Position numbers and translations under genes: made by a program. Shown here piece after piece: positions 36,904 to 45,095 of a stretch of 64,000 nucleotides of DNA. The notes below the pieces were generated by a model. The model was not told the origin of the DNA, did no database searches, and saw only the letters and a list, made by a program, of their open reading frames with translations. The DNA lies in the NCBI RefSeq assembly GCF_003634455.1, contig NZ_RBLC01000003.1, positions 124,001 through 188,000 of the forward strand, given 5' to 3'. Source of the stretch: Flavobacterium endophyticum. GTDB lineage: Bacteria > Bacteroidota > Bacteroidia > Flavobacteriales > Flavobacteriaceae. Position 1 is the stretch's first letter; every line of letters begins with the position of its first letter.

Positions 36904-37791
36904 TTATTTGTATTTATCTTTATTCGCCAATCGTAACAAATACTGTCCATATTCATTCTTTTGTAATGGAGTTGCTAGATCAATCAATTTTTCTTTTGTG
37001 ATATAGCCCATTTCAAAAGCAATTTCTTCCAGACAAGCCACCTTAAGCCCTTGTCTTTTTTCAATAGTCTGGATAAAGTTCGAGGCTTCTAATAATGATT
37101 CATGGGTTCCTGTATCTAGCCAGGCGTAACCGCGTCCCATTAGTTCTACTTTTAGATTTTTTGAATGTAGGTAGTCTTGATTCACCGTCGTAATTTCTAA
37201 TTCTCCCCTATTGCTAGGCTTTATTGTTTTTGCAATGTTTACGACTGAGTTCGGATAAAAATACAATCCCACAACAGCATAATTGCTTTTTGCTTCTTTA
37301 GGTTTTTCTTCGATTGAAATTACATTTCCTGACTTATCAAATTCGGCTACTCCATAACGTTCTGGATCTTGCACATAATATCCAAAAACGGTAGCTTTTT
37401 TCTCAATCTGAACGTTTTTAACAGCTGTTTTAAGCAGGTCTGTCAAACCATGGCCATAAAAAATATTATCTCCTAAAATTAGACAGACGTCATCTGATCC
37501 GATAAATTTTTCGCCTATAATGAAAGCTTGGGCCAATCCATCGGGACTTGGCTGTTCAGCATATTCGATCTTTATCCCGAAATCATCTCCATCTCCTAAA
37601 AGATTTCTGAAGTTAGGCAAATCATGAGGAGTCGATATCACCAAAACTTCGTCAATTCCTGCCAACATCAGAACAGAAAGCGGATAATAAATCATCGGCT
37701 TGTCATAAATCGCCATTAATTGCTTTGATATGGATCTTGTCAAAGGATACAGTCTTGTTCCCGAACCTCCAGCTAATATTATCCCTTTCAT
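36904..37791 (-). CDS. rfbA: Glucose-1-phosphate thymidylyltransferase
   Basis: The 295-residue RmlA has [14 protein letters not shown] (5-18), [18 protein letters not shown] and [12 protein letters not shown]. It makes dTDP-glucose, the first step of dTDP-L-rhamnose synthesis. All four rml genes are contiguous (36904-40319) in the order B-C-D-A on the minus strand. Length and motifs are normal. Confidence 0.95.
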   Translation of the reverse strand: MKGIILAGGSGTRLYPLTRSISKQLMAIYDKPMIYYPLSVLMLAGIDEVLVISTPHDLPNFRNLLGDGDDFGIKIEYAEQPSPDGLAQAFIIGEKFIGSDDVCLILGDNIFYGHGLTDLLKTAVKNVQIEKKATVFGYYVQDPERYGVAEFDKSGNVISIEEKPKEAKSNYAVVGLYFYPNSVVNIAKTIKPSNRGELEITTVNQDYLHSKNLKVELMGRGYAWLDTGTHESLLEASNFIQTIEKRQGLKVACLEEIAFEMGYITKEKLIDLATPLQKNEYGQYLLRLANKDKYK

Positions 37792-37818
37792 ACTTGTATT
37801 TTTAAGCTTTTAGTATAC

Positions 37819-38688
37819 CTAAAACTTATTGTTTTTATTTATATTGTCTAAGCATTTCTCTAAGCTATGCTTGTAATCTGAAATTTCTATTTTGTAAACT
37901 TCTTTAATCTTAGTCTTATCTAATAATGAATAGGCCGGCCTTTTTGCGGGAGTCGGATATTCCGTTGAAGGAATTCCTTTCACCTCACAGTTGCTTTTGG
38001 AAATTTCTTTAATAGCCAAAGCAAACTCAAACCAGCTTATTTTTCCTTCATTTGAAAAATTATAAATACCTTCATGCCAATCTTCAGATGTTATAATTTT
38101 TAGTATAGCTTCGGCCAAATCTTTCGCATACGTTGGGCTTCCGATTTGGTCATTGACAACGTTTATCGAATCGCGTTCTTTCATTAATCGCAACATCGTC
38201 TTTACAAAATTGTTACCGAATTCTGAATAAACCCACGAAGTCCTGATAATAATGCTATTTGGATTATTTTTCAAACAGGCTAACTCACCTAATAATTTTG
38301 TCTTGCCGTATTGGCTTTGAGGATTTGTTGAGTCATTTTCTTTTAAAGGAACAGCTGATGTGCCATCAAAAACATAGTCTGTCGAAATATGAATTAGCTT
38401 GCAATTATTCTGAAAACACCATTGGGCTATAATGCCAACAGCTTTGTGATTGATTAAATCTGCAAGTTCTATTTCTGTTTCTGCTTTATCTACTGCTGTA
38501 TAAGCGGCACAATTGATAATGTAATCAGCTTTTGTTCTATTCAAAAAAGTCGTTATTTCTACTTCATTTTCAAGAGAAAAATCAGACCTGTCTACAAAAA
38601 CAAAATCAAACGCAGGATAGTGAGAAGCCAAAACCCTCAGCTCACTTCCTACTTGTCCGTTTGAACCTGTTATTAGTATTTTTTTCAT
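37819..38688 (-). CDS. rfbD: dTDP-4-dehydrorhamnose reductase
   Basis: The 289-residue SDR has ILITGSNGQVGSEL, INCAAYTAVDKAE, ISTDYVFDGT and the Y-x3-K pair in SQYGKTKLLGE. It performs the last step to dTDP-L-rhamnose using NAD(P)H. It lies 27 bases upstream of rfbA and 10 bases after rfbC. Confidence 0.94.
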   Translation of the reverse strand: MKKILITGSNGQVGSELRVLASHYPAFDFVFVDRSDFSLENEVEITTFLNRTKADYIINCAAYTAVDKAETEIELADLINHKAVGIIAQWCFQNNCKLIHISTDYVFDGTSAVPLKENDSTNPQSQYGKTKLLGELACLKNNPNSIIIRTSWVYSEFGNNFVKTMLRLMKERDSINVVNDQIGSPTYAKDLAEAILKIITSEDWHEGIYNFSNEGKISWFEFALAIKEISKSNCEVKGIPSTEYPTPAKRPAYSLLDKTKIKEVYKIEISDYKHSLEKCLDNINKNNKF

Positions 38689-38698
38689 ATAGATGCTC

Positions 38699-39238
38699 CT
38701 ACTCTAAATCTTTCAGTCCGCCAAGAATTTGATCTTTTGCTGAAACGATGCATTCCTTACTATCGATTTTCCAATCAATATTTAAGCTTGGATCGTCAAA
38801 ACGAATTCCTCTTTCGCTATTCTTGTCATAAAGTTGGTCTACTTTATAAGAAACAACTGCCGTAGGACTCAAAACCGAAAAACCGTGTGCGAAACCTTGC
38901 GGTATCAACAACTGTTTTTTGTTTTCGTCAGATAAAAGAACGCTGAAATGTTGTCCGTACGTTTTAGAATTTTTTCTGATATCTACAGCAACATCCAAAA
39001 TTTCGCCTTGCAAAACACGCACTAATTTTGTCTGAGCAAAAGGTGGCAACTGTAAGTGAAGTCCTCTTATTACACCATATTTTGAAAAGGACTGATTGTC
39101 CTGAATAAACTTTATATCAATACCGTTTTCTCTGAATAGTGCTTCATTATAAGATTCGAAGAAATAGCCTCTTTCATCTTCAAATACTTTTGGAGTAATG
39201 ACTAGCAAATCTTCTATTGGCGTATTTTCAATTTTCAT
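38699..39238 (-). CDS. rfbC: dTDP-4-dehydrorhamnose 3,5-epimerase
   Basis: The 179-residue cupin-fold epimerase has FEDERGYFFESYN, IRGLHLQ with the catalytic His, VRVLQGEILDVAVDIR and IPQGFAHGFSVLSP. It is the third rml step, placed between rfbB and rfbD. Length is as in the family. Confidence 0.95.
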   Translation of the reverse strand: MKIENTPIEDLLVITPKVFEDERGYFFESYNEALFRENGIDIKFIQDNQSFSKYGVIRGLHLQLPPFAQTKLVRVLQGEILDVAVDIRKNSKTYGQHFSVLLSDENKKQLLIPQGFAHGFSVLSPTAVVSYKVDQLYDKNSERGIRFDDPSLNIDWKIDSKECIVSAKDQILGGLKDLE

Positions 39239-39272
39239 TTCAATGTATTTTGCAATTGGAATCTTGGAATGA

Positions 39273-40319
39273 CTAATTATATTGCTTTTCGTAATATTTG
39301 CTGTATTCTCCGCTAGTTACATTTTTCAACCAATCTTCATTTGACAAATACCAATCGATGGTTTTTTCTAAACCTTGCTCAAATGTTACGGAAGGTTTCC
39401 AACCTAACTCTTTGTTTATTTTTGAGGCATCGATAGCATAGCGCAAATCATGTCCTGGGCGGTCTTTTACGTACGTAATCAGTTTTTCAGAAGCTCCTTC
39501 TGGCCTTCCGAGCTTGCTGTCCATAATCTTGCAGAGCAATTTTACTAGATCAATATTTTTCCACTCGTTAAATCCTCCAATATTATAAGTTTCATGATTC
39601 TTACCTTCATGGAAGACCAAATCGATTGCGACAGCATGGTCTTCTACGAAAAGCCAATCGCGTGTATAATTTCCATCGCCGTAAACGGGCAAGGATTTAT
39701 TATTGATAATATTATTGATGAAAAGCGGTATTAATTTTTCAGGAAAATGGTTCGGCCCGTAGTTGTTCGAACAGTTTGTCAAGACGTACGGCATACCATA
39801 CGTTTCTCCATAAGCACGAACAAAATGATCGGAACTTGCTTTTGACGCAGAATAAGGCGAGTTTGGATCGTATGGAGTAGTTTCTGTAAACAATCCCTCT
39901 GTTCCTAGGCTTCCATACACTTCATCGGTACTGATATGATAAAAACGTTTTCCTTCGAAATTTCCTTTCCAGGTTTCCTTGAAGGCATTCAAAAGGTTCA
40001 TTGTGCCGATAACGTTTGTCTTTACAAATGCTAAAGGATCGGTTATGGAACGATCTACATGTGATTCTGCTGCCAAGTGCAATACGCCTTCAAACTGGTG
40101 TTTTGCAAACAAGTCGTTTATAAAATCGGCATCTACGATATCACCTTTTATAAAAGTATAATTCTGTTCATTTTCAATATCGGCAATATTCTCAAGATTC
40201 CCAGCATACGTCAGGGCATCTAGATTAAAGATATGGTATTGAGGATAGCTCTTCACAAATCTCCTGACAACATGAGAGCCAATAAAACCAGCTCCTCCCG
40301 TAATTAGTATATGTTTCAT
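39273..40319 (-). CDS. rfbB: dTDP-glucose 4,6-dehydratase
   Basis: The 348-residue extended SDR has HILITGGAGFIGSHVV at the start, LAAESHVDRSI, ISTDEVYGSLG and SPYSASKASSDH with the Y-x3-K pair, then NCSNNYGP. It converts dTDP-glucose to the 4-keto-6-deoxy form. I place the start at the ATG 40317-40319, which gives the family-typical N-terminus and a 10-base gap. An upstream ATG at 40338-40340 would overlap the dehydrogenase gene. Confidence 0.94.
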   Translation of the reverse strand: MKHILITGGAGFIGSHVVRRFVKSYPQYHIFNLDALTYAGNLENIADIENEQNYTFIKGDIVDADFINDLFAKHQFEGVLHLAAESHVDRSITDPLAFVKTNVIGTMNLLNAFKETWKGNFEGKRFYHISTDEVYGSLGTEGLFTETTPYDPNSPYSASKASSDHFVRAYGETYGMPYVLTNCSNNYGPNHFPEKLIPLFINNIINNKSLPVYGDGNYTRDWLFVEDHAVAIDLVFHEGKNHETYNIGGFNEWKNIDLVKLLCKIMDSKLGRPEGASEKLITYVKDRPGHDLRYAIDASKINKELGWKPSVTFEQGLEKTIDWYLSNEDWLKNVTSGEYSKYYEKQYN

Positions 40320-40329
40320 CTTTCTGATT

Positions 40330-41721
40330 TTATGAACCAATTCCTTTGTATATAAAGCCCATTTCTGTTAATTGCTTTGCATCTAGAATATTTCTTCCGT
40401 CAAACACAAAGGCTGGCTTCATCATATTGTCATAGATTTTTTTCCAGTCATAATCACGGAATTCATCCCATTCTGTCAAAACAGCGATAGCATGGGCATC
40501 TTTGCAAGCTTCATAAGGTGAGGCAGCTACAGTTACTTGCTTCTTGTTTTCTTCAGCAGTTCTTGAATCTAAATAATTTAAGTCTGAAAGTATCTGTCCT
40601 TCGGCTACTTTTGGATCAAAAACATAAAGTTCTGCTTGCTCATTAATCAAGTCATCTGCTACATATATCGCGGCTGATTCTCTTGTATCGTTTGTGTCTT
40701 TTTTGAAAGCCCAGCCCAAAAAAGCAATCTTTTTTCCCGAAACTGTGTTATAAAGCGTAGTAACTATTTTATGCGAAAATCTTCTTTTCTGATGATCGTT
40801 CATGATAATCACTTGTTCCCAATAATCAGCTACTTCGTTTAAGCCATAGGCTTTGGCAATATAGACTAGATTCAAGATGTCTTTCTGAAAACAAGAACCG
40901 CCAAATCCTACTGAAGCTTTTAAAAACTTAGGTCCAATTCTGCTGTCCATTCCAATAGCTTTGGCTACTTCGCTGACATCAGCACCTGTCTTTTCACATA
41001 GTTCTGACAATGCATTTATAGAAGACACTCTTTGTGCTAAGAAAGCATTTGCTGTCAGTTTAGACAACTCGGAAGACCAAAGATTGGTTGTCAAAATTCT
41101 CTCTTTTGCTACCCAGTTTGCATATACATCCACCAGGGCGTTTATAGCATTTTGTCCTTCTTCTGTTGTATCGCCTCCTATTAAAATTCTATCCGGATTT
41201 AACAAATCTTGCACGGCTGTTCCTTCGGCCAAAAACTCTGGATTGGAAAGAATCTGAAAACGGACGCCATTTCCAGTATTGTCCAAAATATTTTTGATAG
41301 CTTCTGCTGTACGAACCGGAAGCGTCGATTTTTCGACAACTATTTTATTTGATTTTGAAACTCTTGCTATCTGTCTAGCGCAAAGCTCTATATATTTTAA
41401 GTCAGCTGCCATTCCTTTACCAGAACCGTAGGTTTTTGTAGGCGTATTTACAGATATGAAAATCATTTCTGCTTCGTCGATAGCTTTTTCAACTTCTGTA
41501 GAGAAAAACAAATTTCTACCTCTGGCTTCGGCTACGACTTCTGCGAGCCCTGGTTCATATATTGGAATATTATTGGTGTCTTTATCATTCCAAGCAGCTA
41601 TTCTTGCTTCATTCAAATCAACAACAGTAACTTTAATATCAGGACATTTTTGCGCAATAACGGCCATAGTTGGCCCTCCTACATATCCTGCACCAATACA
41701 GCAAATCTTTGTTATCTTCAT
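40330..41721 (-). CDS. ugd: UDP-glucose 6-dehydrogenase (long, animal-type UGDH branch)
   Basis: The 463-residue enzyme oxidises UDP-glucose to UDP-glucuronate. It has [18 protein letters not shown] (6-23), [10 protein letters not shown] (54-63), [11 protein letters not shown] (159-169) and GGSCFQKD with catalytic Cys277. The opening [11 protein letters not shown] and the 463 length resemble the eukaryote-like UGDH branch rather than E. coli Ugd (about 388). It is the first gene of the long Wzx/Wzy operon, with a -7 box at 41865-41872. Confidence 0.92.
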   Translation of the reverse strand: MKITKICCIGAGYVGGPTMAVIAQKCPDIKVTVVDLNEARIAAWNDKDTNNIPIYEPGLAEVVAEARGRNLFFSTEVEKAIDEAEMIFISVNTPTKTYGSGKGMAADLKYIELCARQIARVSKSNKIVVEKSTLPVRTAEAIKNILDNTGNGVRFQILSNPEFLAEGTAVQDLLNPDRILIGGDTTEEGQNAINALVDVYANWVAKERILTTNLWSSELSKLTANAFLAQRVSSINALSELCEKTGADVSEVAKAIGMDSRIGPKFLKASVGFGGSCFQKDILNLVYIAKAYGLNEVADYWEQVIIMNDHQKRRFSHKIVTTLYNTVSGKKIAFLGWAFKKDTNDTRESAAIYVADDLINEQAELYVFDPKVAEGQILSDLNYLDSRTAEENKKQVTVAASPYEACKDAHAIAVLTEWDEFRDYDWKKIYDNMMKPAFVFDGRNILDAKQLTEMGFIYKGIGS

Positions 41722-42121
41722 TCTTATTTTTTGTTCTTATTGCAATTAATTTAAATTTTGAACAGCAAATTATCATTATTACTGCTCTTTTTAGGGAGAA
41801 TGTCAGTATATTCTTAATGACGTTCATCCTAATAAATACTATTTTAGTATAGTATAAATCTTGGCAAAAGTAAGGCTTTTTAACATTATAACACATTTAT
41901 AGTATCATTCAATTTCTAAATATAGAAAAATTTAAAATCTCATGATTGGCCTATAGATATTGACATAAATTTTATTTCATTACCTTTTTGTGATTTAACC
42001 CAAAAATACAAACAATTTAACAAGCGCACTTTATTTAGTATTGTAATTAATTCTAATTTTACTGCCCCTTTTTATAACTTTAACATAATTCAAAAACTTA
42101 TTCTTTTTATTACTACCACTT
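41722..42121. promoter_or_regulatory. Divergent promoter region between ugd operon and TPR/HTH regulator
   Basis: This 400-base very AT-rich gap lies between divergent genes. On the minus strand TACTTTTG (41865-41872) serves the ugd operon with a leader of about 135 bases. On the plus strand TAACTTTA (42075-42082) is a one-mismatch -7 candidate for the regulator. No strong hairpin or long repeat was seen. The small open frames inside look accidental. Confidence 0.6.
41865..41872 (-). promoter_or_regulatory. -7 promoter box (TACTTTTG) of the ugd-rml-Wzx/Wzy operon
   Basis: The minus strand reads TACTTTTG, an exact TAnnTTTG match, about 144 bases before the ugd ATG. A -33 TTTG was not found at the expected distance. 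Confidence 0.4.
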
Positions 42122-43963
42122 ATGATAAAAAAAGTATTTTTTCTTCTCATCCCCATGGGAATTTTTGCACAAAACAAACCATTTGACCCCGTAAAAACAC
42201 AAGAGCGAATTACCCAGTTCATTTTTTCAAAACCAGACAGTGCCAAGGTTTATCTTGACATAATGCTAAAGCACAATCATCAACTTCATGACACGGTTGT
42301 TTCTAAAAACTATAACAATTATGGTATTTATTATAGCTTGACATCTAAGCACGATTCTGCAAAAATATTTTTTAATAAGGCCGTATCAACATCAGCCAAA
42401 TATCCCAAAAATAGGGCTGGAAGCCTTATCAATCTTTCTATCGCTTATCGAAATACAGGAGATTATAAAACTTCGCTGGATTATCTGGAAGATGCTCTAA
42501 AAATTTATGAGTCTTTAGACAATGAAAAAGGAAAAGCGATTGTCTATGGAGAAATGGCTTCGAACTATGCTTATATGATCGACAATAAAGCTGCCACAAA
42601 ATATTTATTGAGAGGCATCGAAATCTTGAGCAAGCTAAATGACAAAAAAAGTTTGATGGTTCAAAAGCAGAAGCTGGCTAATATTTATTTTAAGGTCGAA
42701 AACTTCAAGTTTGCTATTGATCTCTACGAGGAATGCCTCCCGGCGATGAAAGAGGTAAAGGATTTAAAAAATTATTACCTAACGCTTATCAATTATGGCG
42801 ATTGCCTAACGTATGTCAAAGACAATTCTAAAGCAAAAAGAGTGCTTTTAGAAGCTGCAGAAGGACTTGAAGATTTTCACAACATGGAATTCATAAGCTT
42901 GGCTTATAGCAAATTAGGAAAAATAGCGTTACAGGAAAAAAAATACGACCTTTCAAGTATTTATTACAAAAAAGCATTTGACGGGATAAAAAACACCAAT
43001 TCTTTTCGATTCATGCTCATTGGCGCCGAATATATCCAGCTTTTGAATCAGACTGAAGAATTCGAAAAAGCATTGGGAATCATCAAATTAGTAGAAAATT
43101 CGCCAAACAGAAAAACGTTCAATGCAGAAGACCAAATGTTTTTCTACCAAGTGTCTGCAGTCACTTTTAAGCATACTAATATAAAAGACAAAGGAATCGA
43201 GGCATTAGAAAAGGCAATAACCATCAAAGATTCTTTGGCTAAGGCCAATAATGAAACCATCACGAAAGAATTACAAGCAAAATTCCAGACAGAAATCCAG
43301 CACGAAAAGAATATTTCTTTAAAAAGGAAAAATGAACTGCTAAGCCAAAAGGTGAAAGCCCAAAGAGGAAACTATTTTGTTATTGGAATTGGAATCCTAA
43401 TTCTTTGTATAGCCGGATTTGCTGTCTCTAGAGCTTATTGGCTCAAGCATAAATTGCAAAAAGCAAAACTGAGAGAATCTGAAGCAGAGAAAAATAACCT
43501 TTTAGAAAGAAATGCCTATAAAAGGAAGATTACCGATAATCAAAAACAGATCATCCAGCTTCGCGAACAGGAATTAACATCTATGACTCTGCAGCTTGCC
43601 AATTTACAGGATCAAATTTCTTCTATCATTGAAAGCGAATCTTCAAATGCTGATCCGAAATCGAATACTGTCAAATCTTCATTACAACAACTCATAAAGC
43701 AAAAAGACTACTGGAAAGAGTTTTCAATTAAATTTGGGCAGATACATCCTGACTTTAAAGGCAAGCTTCAAGAACGTTTTCCTATACTGACCAAGAATGA
43801 TATCAATTTCTGCTCTTTACTAAAATTGAATCTTTCGAATAAAGAAATTGCTACCCTGCTCCAAATCTCGCATGAAAGCGTGATTACAAAAAAGTACCGT
43901 ATCAAGAAAAAAATACAAATTCAAGATGATAATGAATTTGAAAAAATAATTTCAGAAATCTAA
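42122..43963 (+). CDS. TPR-repeat membrane regulator with C-terminal LuxR-like HTH
   Basis: The 613-residue protein has a signal peptide (about 1-16, ending GIFAQ) and tetratricopeptide-type helical repeats from about 60 to 380. A single transmembrane segment lies at about 418-437, then a charged coiled coil (442-505). A C-terminal segment LTKNDINFCSLLKLNLSNKE (556-575), then IATLLQISHESVITKKYRIK (576-595), resembles a LuxR/GerE helix-turn-helix. Such one-component receptors are common in Bacteroidota. The TPR part would sense outside the cytoplasm and the HTH would act inside. It is divergent from the ugd operon and upstream of the adhesin operon, so either could be its target; that is inference. 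Confidence 0.85.
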   Translation: MIKKVFFLLIPMGIFAQNKPFDPVKTQERITQFIFSKPDSAKVYLDIMLKHNHQLHDTVVSKNYNNYGIYYSLTSKHDSAKIFFNKAVSTSAKYPKNRAGSLINLSIAYRNTGDYKTSLDYLEDALKIYESLDNEKGKAIVYGEMASNYAYMIDNKAATKYLLRGIEILSKLNDKKSLMVQKQKLANIYFKVENFKFAIDLYEECLPAMKEVKDLKNYYLTLINYGDCLTYVKDNSKAKRVLLEAAEGLEDFHNMEFISLAYSKLGKIALQEKKYDLSSIYYKKAFDGIKNTNSFRFMLIGAEYIQLLNQTEEFEKALGIIKLVENSPNRKTFNAEDQMFFYQVSAVTFKHTNIKDKGIEALEKAITIKDSLAKANNETITKELQAKFQTEIQHEKNISLKRKNELLSQKVKAQRGNYFVIGIGILILCIAGFAVSRAYWLKHKLQKAKLRESEAEKNNLLERNAYKRKITDNQKQIIQLREQELTSMTLQLANLQDQISSIIESESSNADPKSNTVKSSLQQLIKQKDYWKEFSIKFGQIHPDFKGKLQERFPILTKNDINFCSLLKLNLSNKEIATLLQISHESVITKKYRIKKKIQIQDDNEFEKIISEI

Positions 43964-43980
43964 ACTGAAATTTTCATCTA

Positions 43981-44010
43981 AAAAAAGCCTGCTAAATGCA
44001 GGCTTTTTTA
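43981..44010 (+). terminator. Intrinsic terminator after the TPR/HTH regulator
   Basis: A hairpin with arms AAAAAGCCTGC and GCAGGCTTTTT around a TAAAT loop is followed by T-rich sequence, 20 bases after the regulator stop. Confidence 0.85.
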
Positions 44011-44128
44011 TTACGTGATTTCTGTATTTTTTTTGAAATAAGCAAAACAAAAAGCTATCGTAAAAATAAAAAAACGACGAACTTCCTTATTTCTTCGACG
44101 AACTGCAAAAAATCAAAAAATGAGAAGT

Positions 44129-44153
44129 TTAAAAAGTCATTATGACTTTTTAA
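44129..44153. repeat. Perfect inverted repeat, candidate operator or hairpin
   Basis: Arms TTAAAAAGTCA and TGACTTTTTAA are fully complementary around a TTA spacer. It is about 510 bases upstream of the first adhesin-operon gene and not directly after a coding region, so an operator is as likely as a terminator. Confidence 0.55.
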
Positions 44154-44467
44154 TACGTAAAAATTACGTGTTCGGTTTTGTTGTTTTATAGACAAAATAT
44201 AGATTAAATTATAAAACAATTAAAATCAAATAGTTACACATCAATTTTCTTCTTCTAAAAATACCGTTGTCTATATTTTATCTATATCCTTTTCAAGTCT
44301 TTTCGCATAATTATAGGCTTAATTTGTCACAACATTAACAAATACCACACCCCAATCTATTTTAATTGCGCTTTCAAGGCAATAGGCTTTCCCATCCGTT
44401 TATAAGAGAAGGAAAGCATATCCAGCGGAAGTAAAAAACAAAAAAATAATTCTTAACATGATTGTCT

Positions 44468-44560
44468 ATGCTAAAAAAAATCCCCTACCGACTGCGGTTC
44501 TTACTGTATCTTTTTACAGGCATAATTCTGTTTACAGTTGTCAGACTGCTACTTCTCTAA
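44468..44560 (+). CDS. Possible 30-residue hydrophobic small protein
   Basis: An ATG-to-TAA frame of 31 codons encodes a short basic N-terminus (MLKKIPYRLR) followed by one hydrophobic helix ending RLLLL. The pattern of a basic start plus a single membrane helix is typical of small membrane proteins. It also resembles the very beginning of larger polytopic enzymes, so it could be a remnant. It lies 103 bases before the secreted protein gene. Only composition and frame support it. Confidence 0.25.
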   Translation: MLKKIPYRLRFLLYLFTGIILFTVVRLLLL

Positions 44561-44663
44561 ACACATTCAGTATTTAATAAATAACGAATACAGATAAACT
44601 GCTGGGAACAATGATTTTTGTTTCTGTCCCCTATTTCAATAAATATTAACCAATCAATTAAAC

Positions 44664-45092
44664 ATGAGAAAATTATCACTAATTCTCTTCATGGTCCTCT
44701 TGTGCGCTACTTCTACTTATGCACAATCCCCCGAGGATCAAAACAAGGTACTGCAAAAATGCATTGACCTTAAAGAACTCCAGGGTTATTTGCCTGGAAA
44801 AACGGCTCAGCCGCTTTATGTTATGCAACACGGCGTTTCATTTGGTAAAGAAATCAATGCTTCAAAAAACGGAAAATCTTTGGTGTTTTTATCCAAGAAT
44901 GAAATCAACATGCAGCATCCTGATTCTTACTTTTTGTTTTGGCTGTTTGAGATTAACGAAAAAACAGCTCGTGTGTCATTTGTCTATAATTATGACCAAA
45001 ATCAAAGCAAAAAAGCTGTCAGGGCTGACCTAGAGCTTAACAGAAATAGCTCTGAATGGACGGTAACTTCAGTAACAATTAATAAAGTCTAA
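44664..45092 (+). CDS. Small secreted protein of unknown function, first gene of the adhesin operon
   Basis: This 142-residue protein has a clear signal peptide (about 1-20, MRKLSLILFMVLLCATSTYA). The mature part is about 120 residues with no family I recognise. It contains VSFGKEINASKNGKSLVFL and alternating hydrophobic residues (FWLFEI, ARVSFVYNY) that suggest a beta-rich fold. It ends 3 bases before the giant adhesin, so the two are surely cotranscribed. A role as chaperone, accessory or surface partner of the adhesin is possible but unsupported by motifs. Confidence 0.8.
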   Translation: MRKLSLILFMVLLCATSTYAQSPEDQNKVLQKCIDLKELQGYLPGKTAQPLYVMQHGVSFGKEINASKNGKSLVFLSKNEINMQHPDSYFLFWLFEINEKTARVSFVYNYDQNQSKKAVRADLELNRNSSEWTVTSVTINKV

Positions 45093-45095
45093 TTT

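Larger units (their letters stand above)
44011..44663 (+). promoter_or_regulatory. Long upstream region of the adhesin operon with direct and inverted repeats
   Basis: The 653-base region lacks an obvious full-length gene. It holds a direct repeat CGACGAACT at 44075-44083 and 44096-44104 (21 bases apart, two helical turns). A perfect 11-base inverted repeat lies at 44129-44139/44143-44153, and ACGTAA/TTACGT at 44155-44160/44164-44169. TTACGTG also occurs at 44011-44017. A 30-codon hydrophobic open frame lies at 44468-44560. No exact TAnnTTTG was found, so the promoter position is open. Confidence 0.5.

Noticed and set aside
41639..41896. 85-residue minus-strand frame over the ugd start and promoter
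   Set aside because: It is out of frame with ugd, has low complexity and spans the -7 box.
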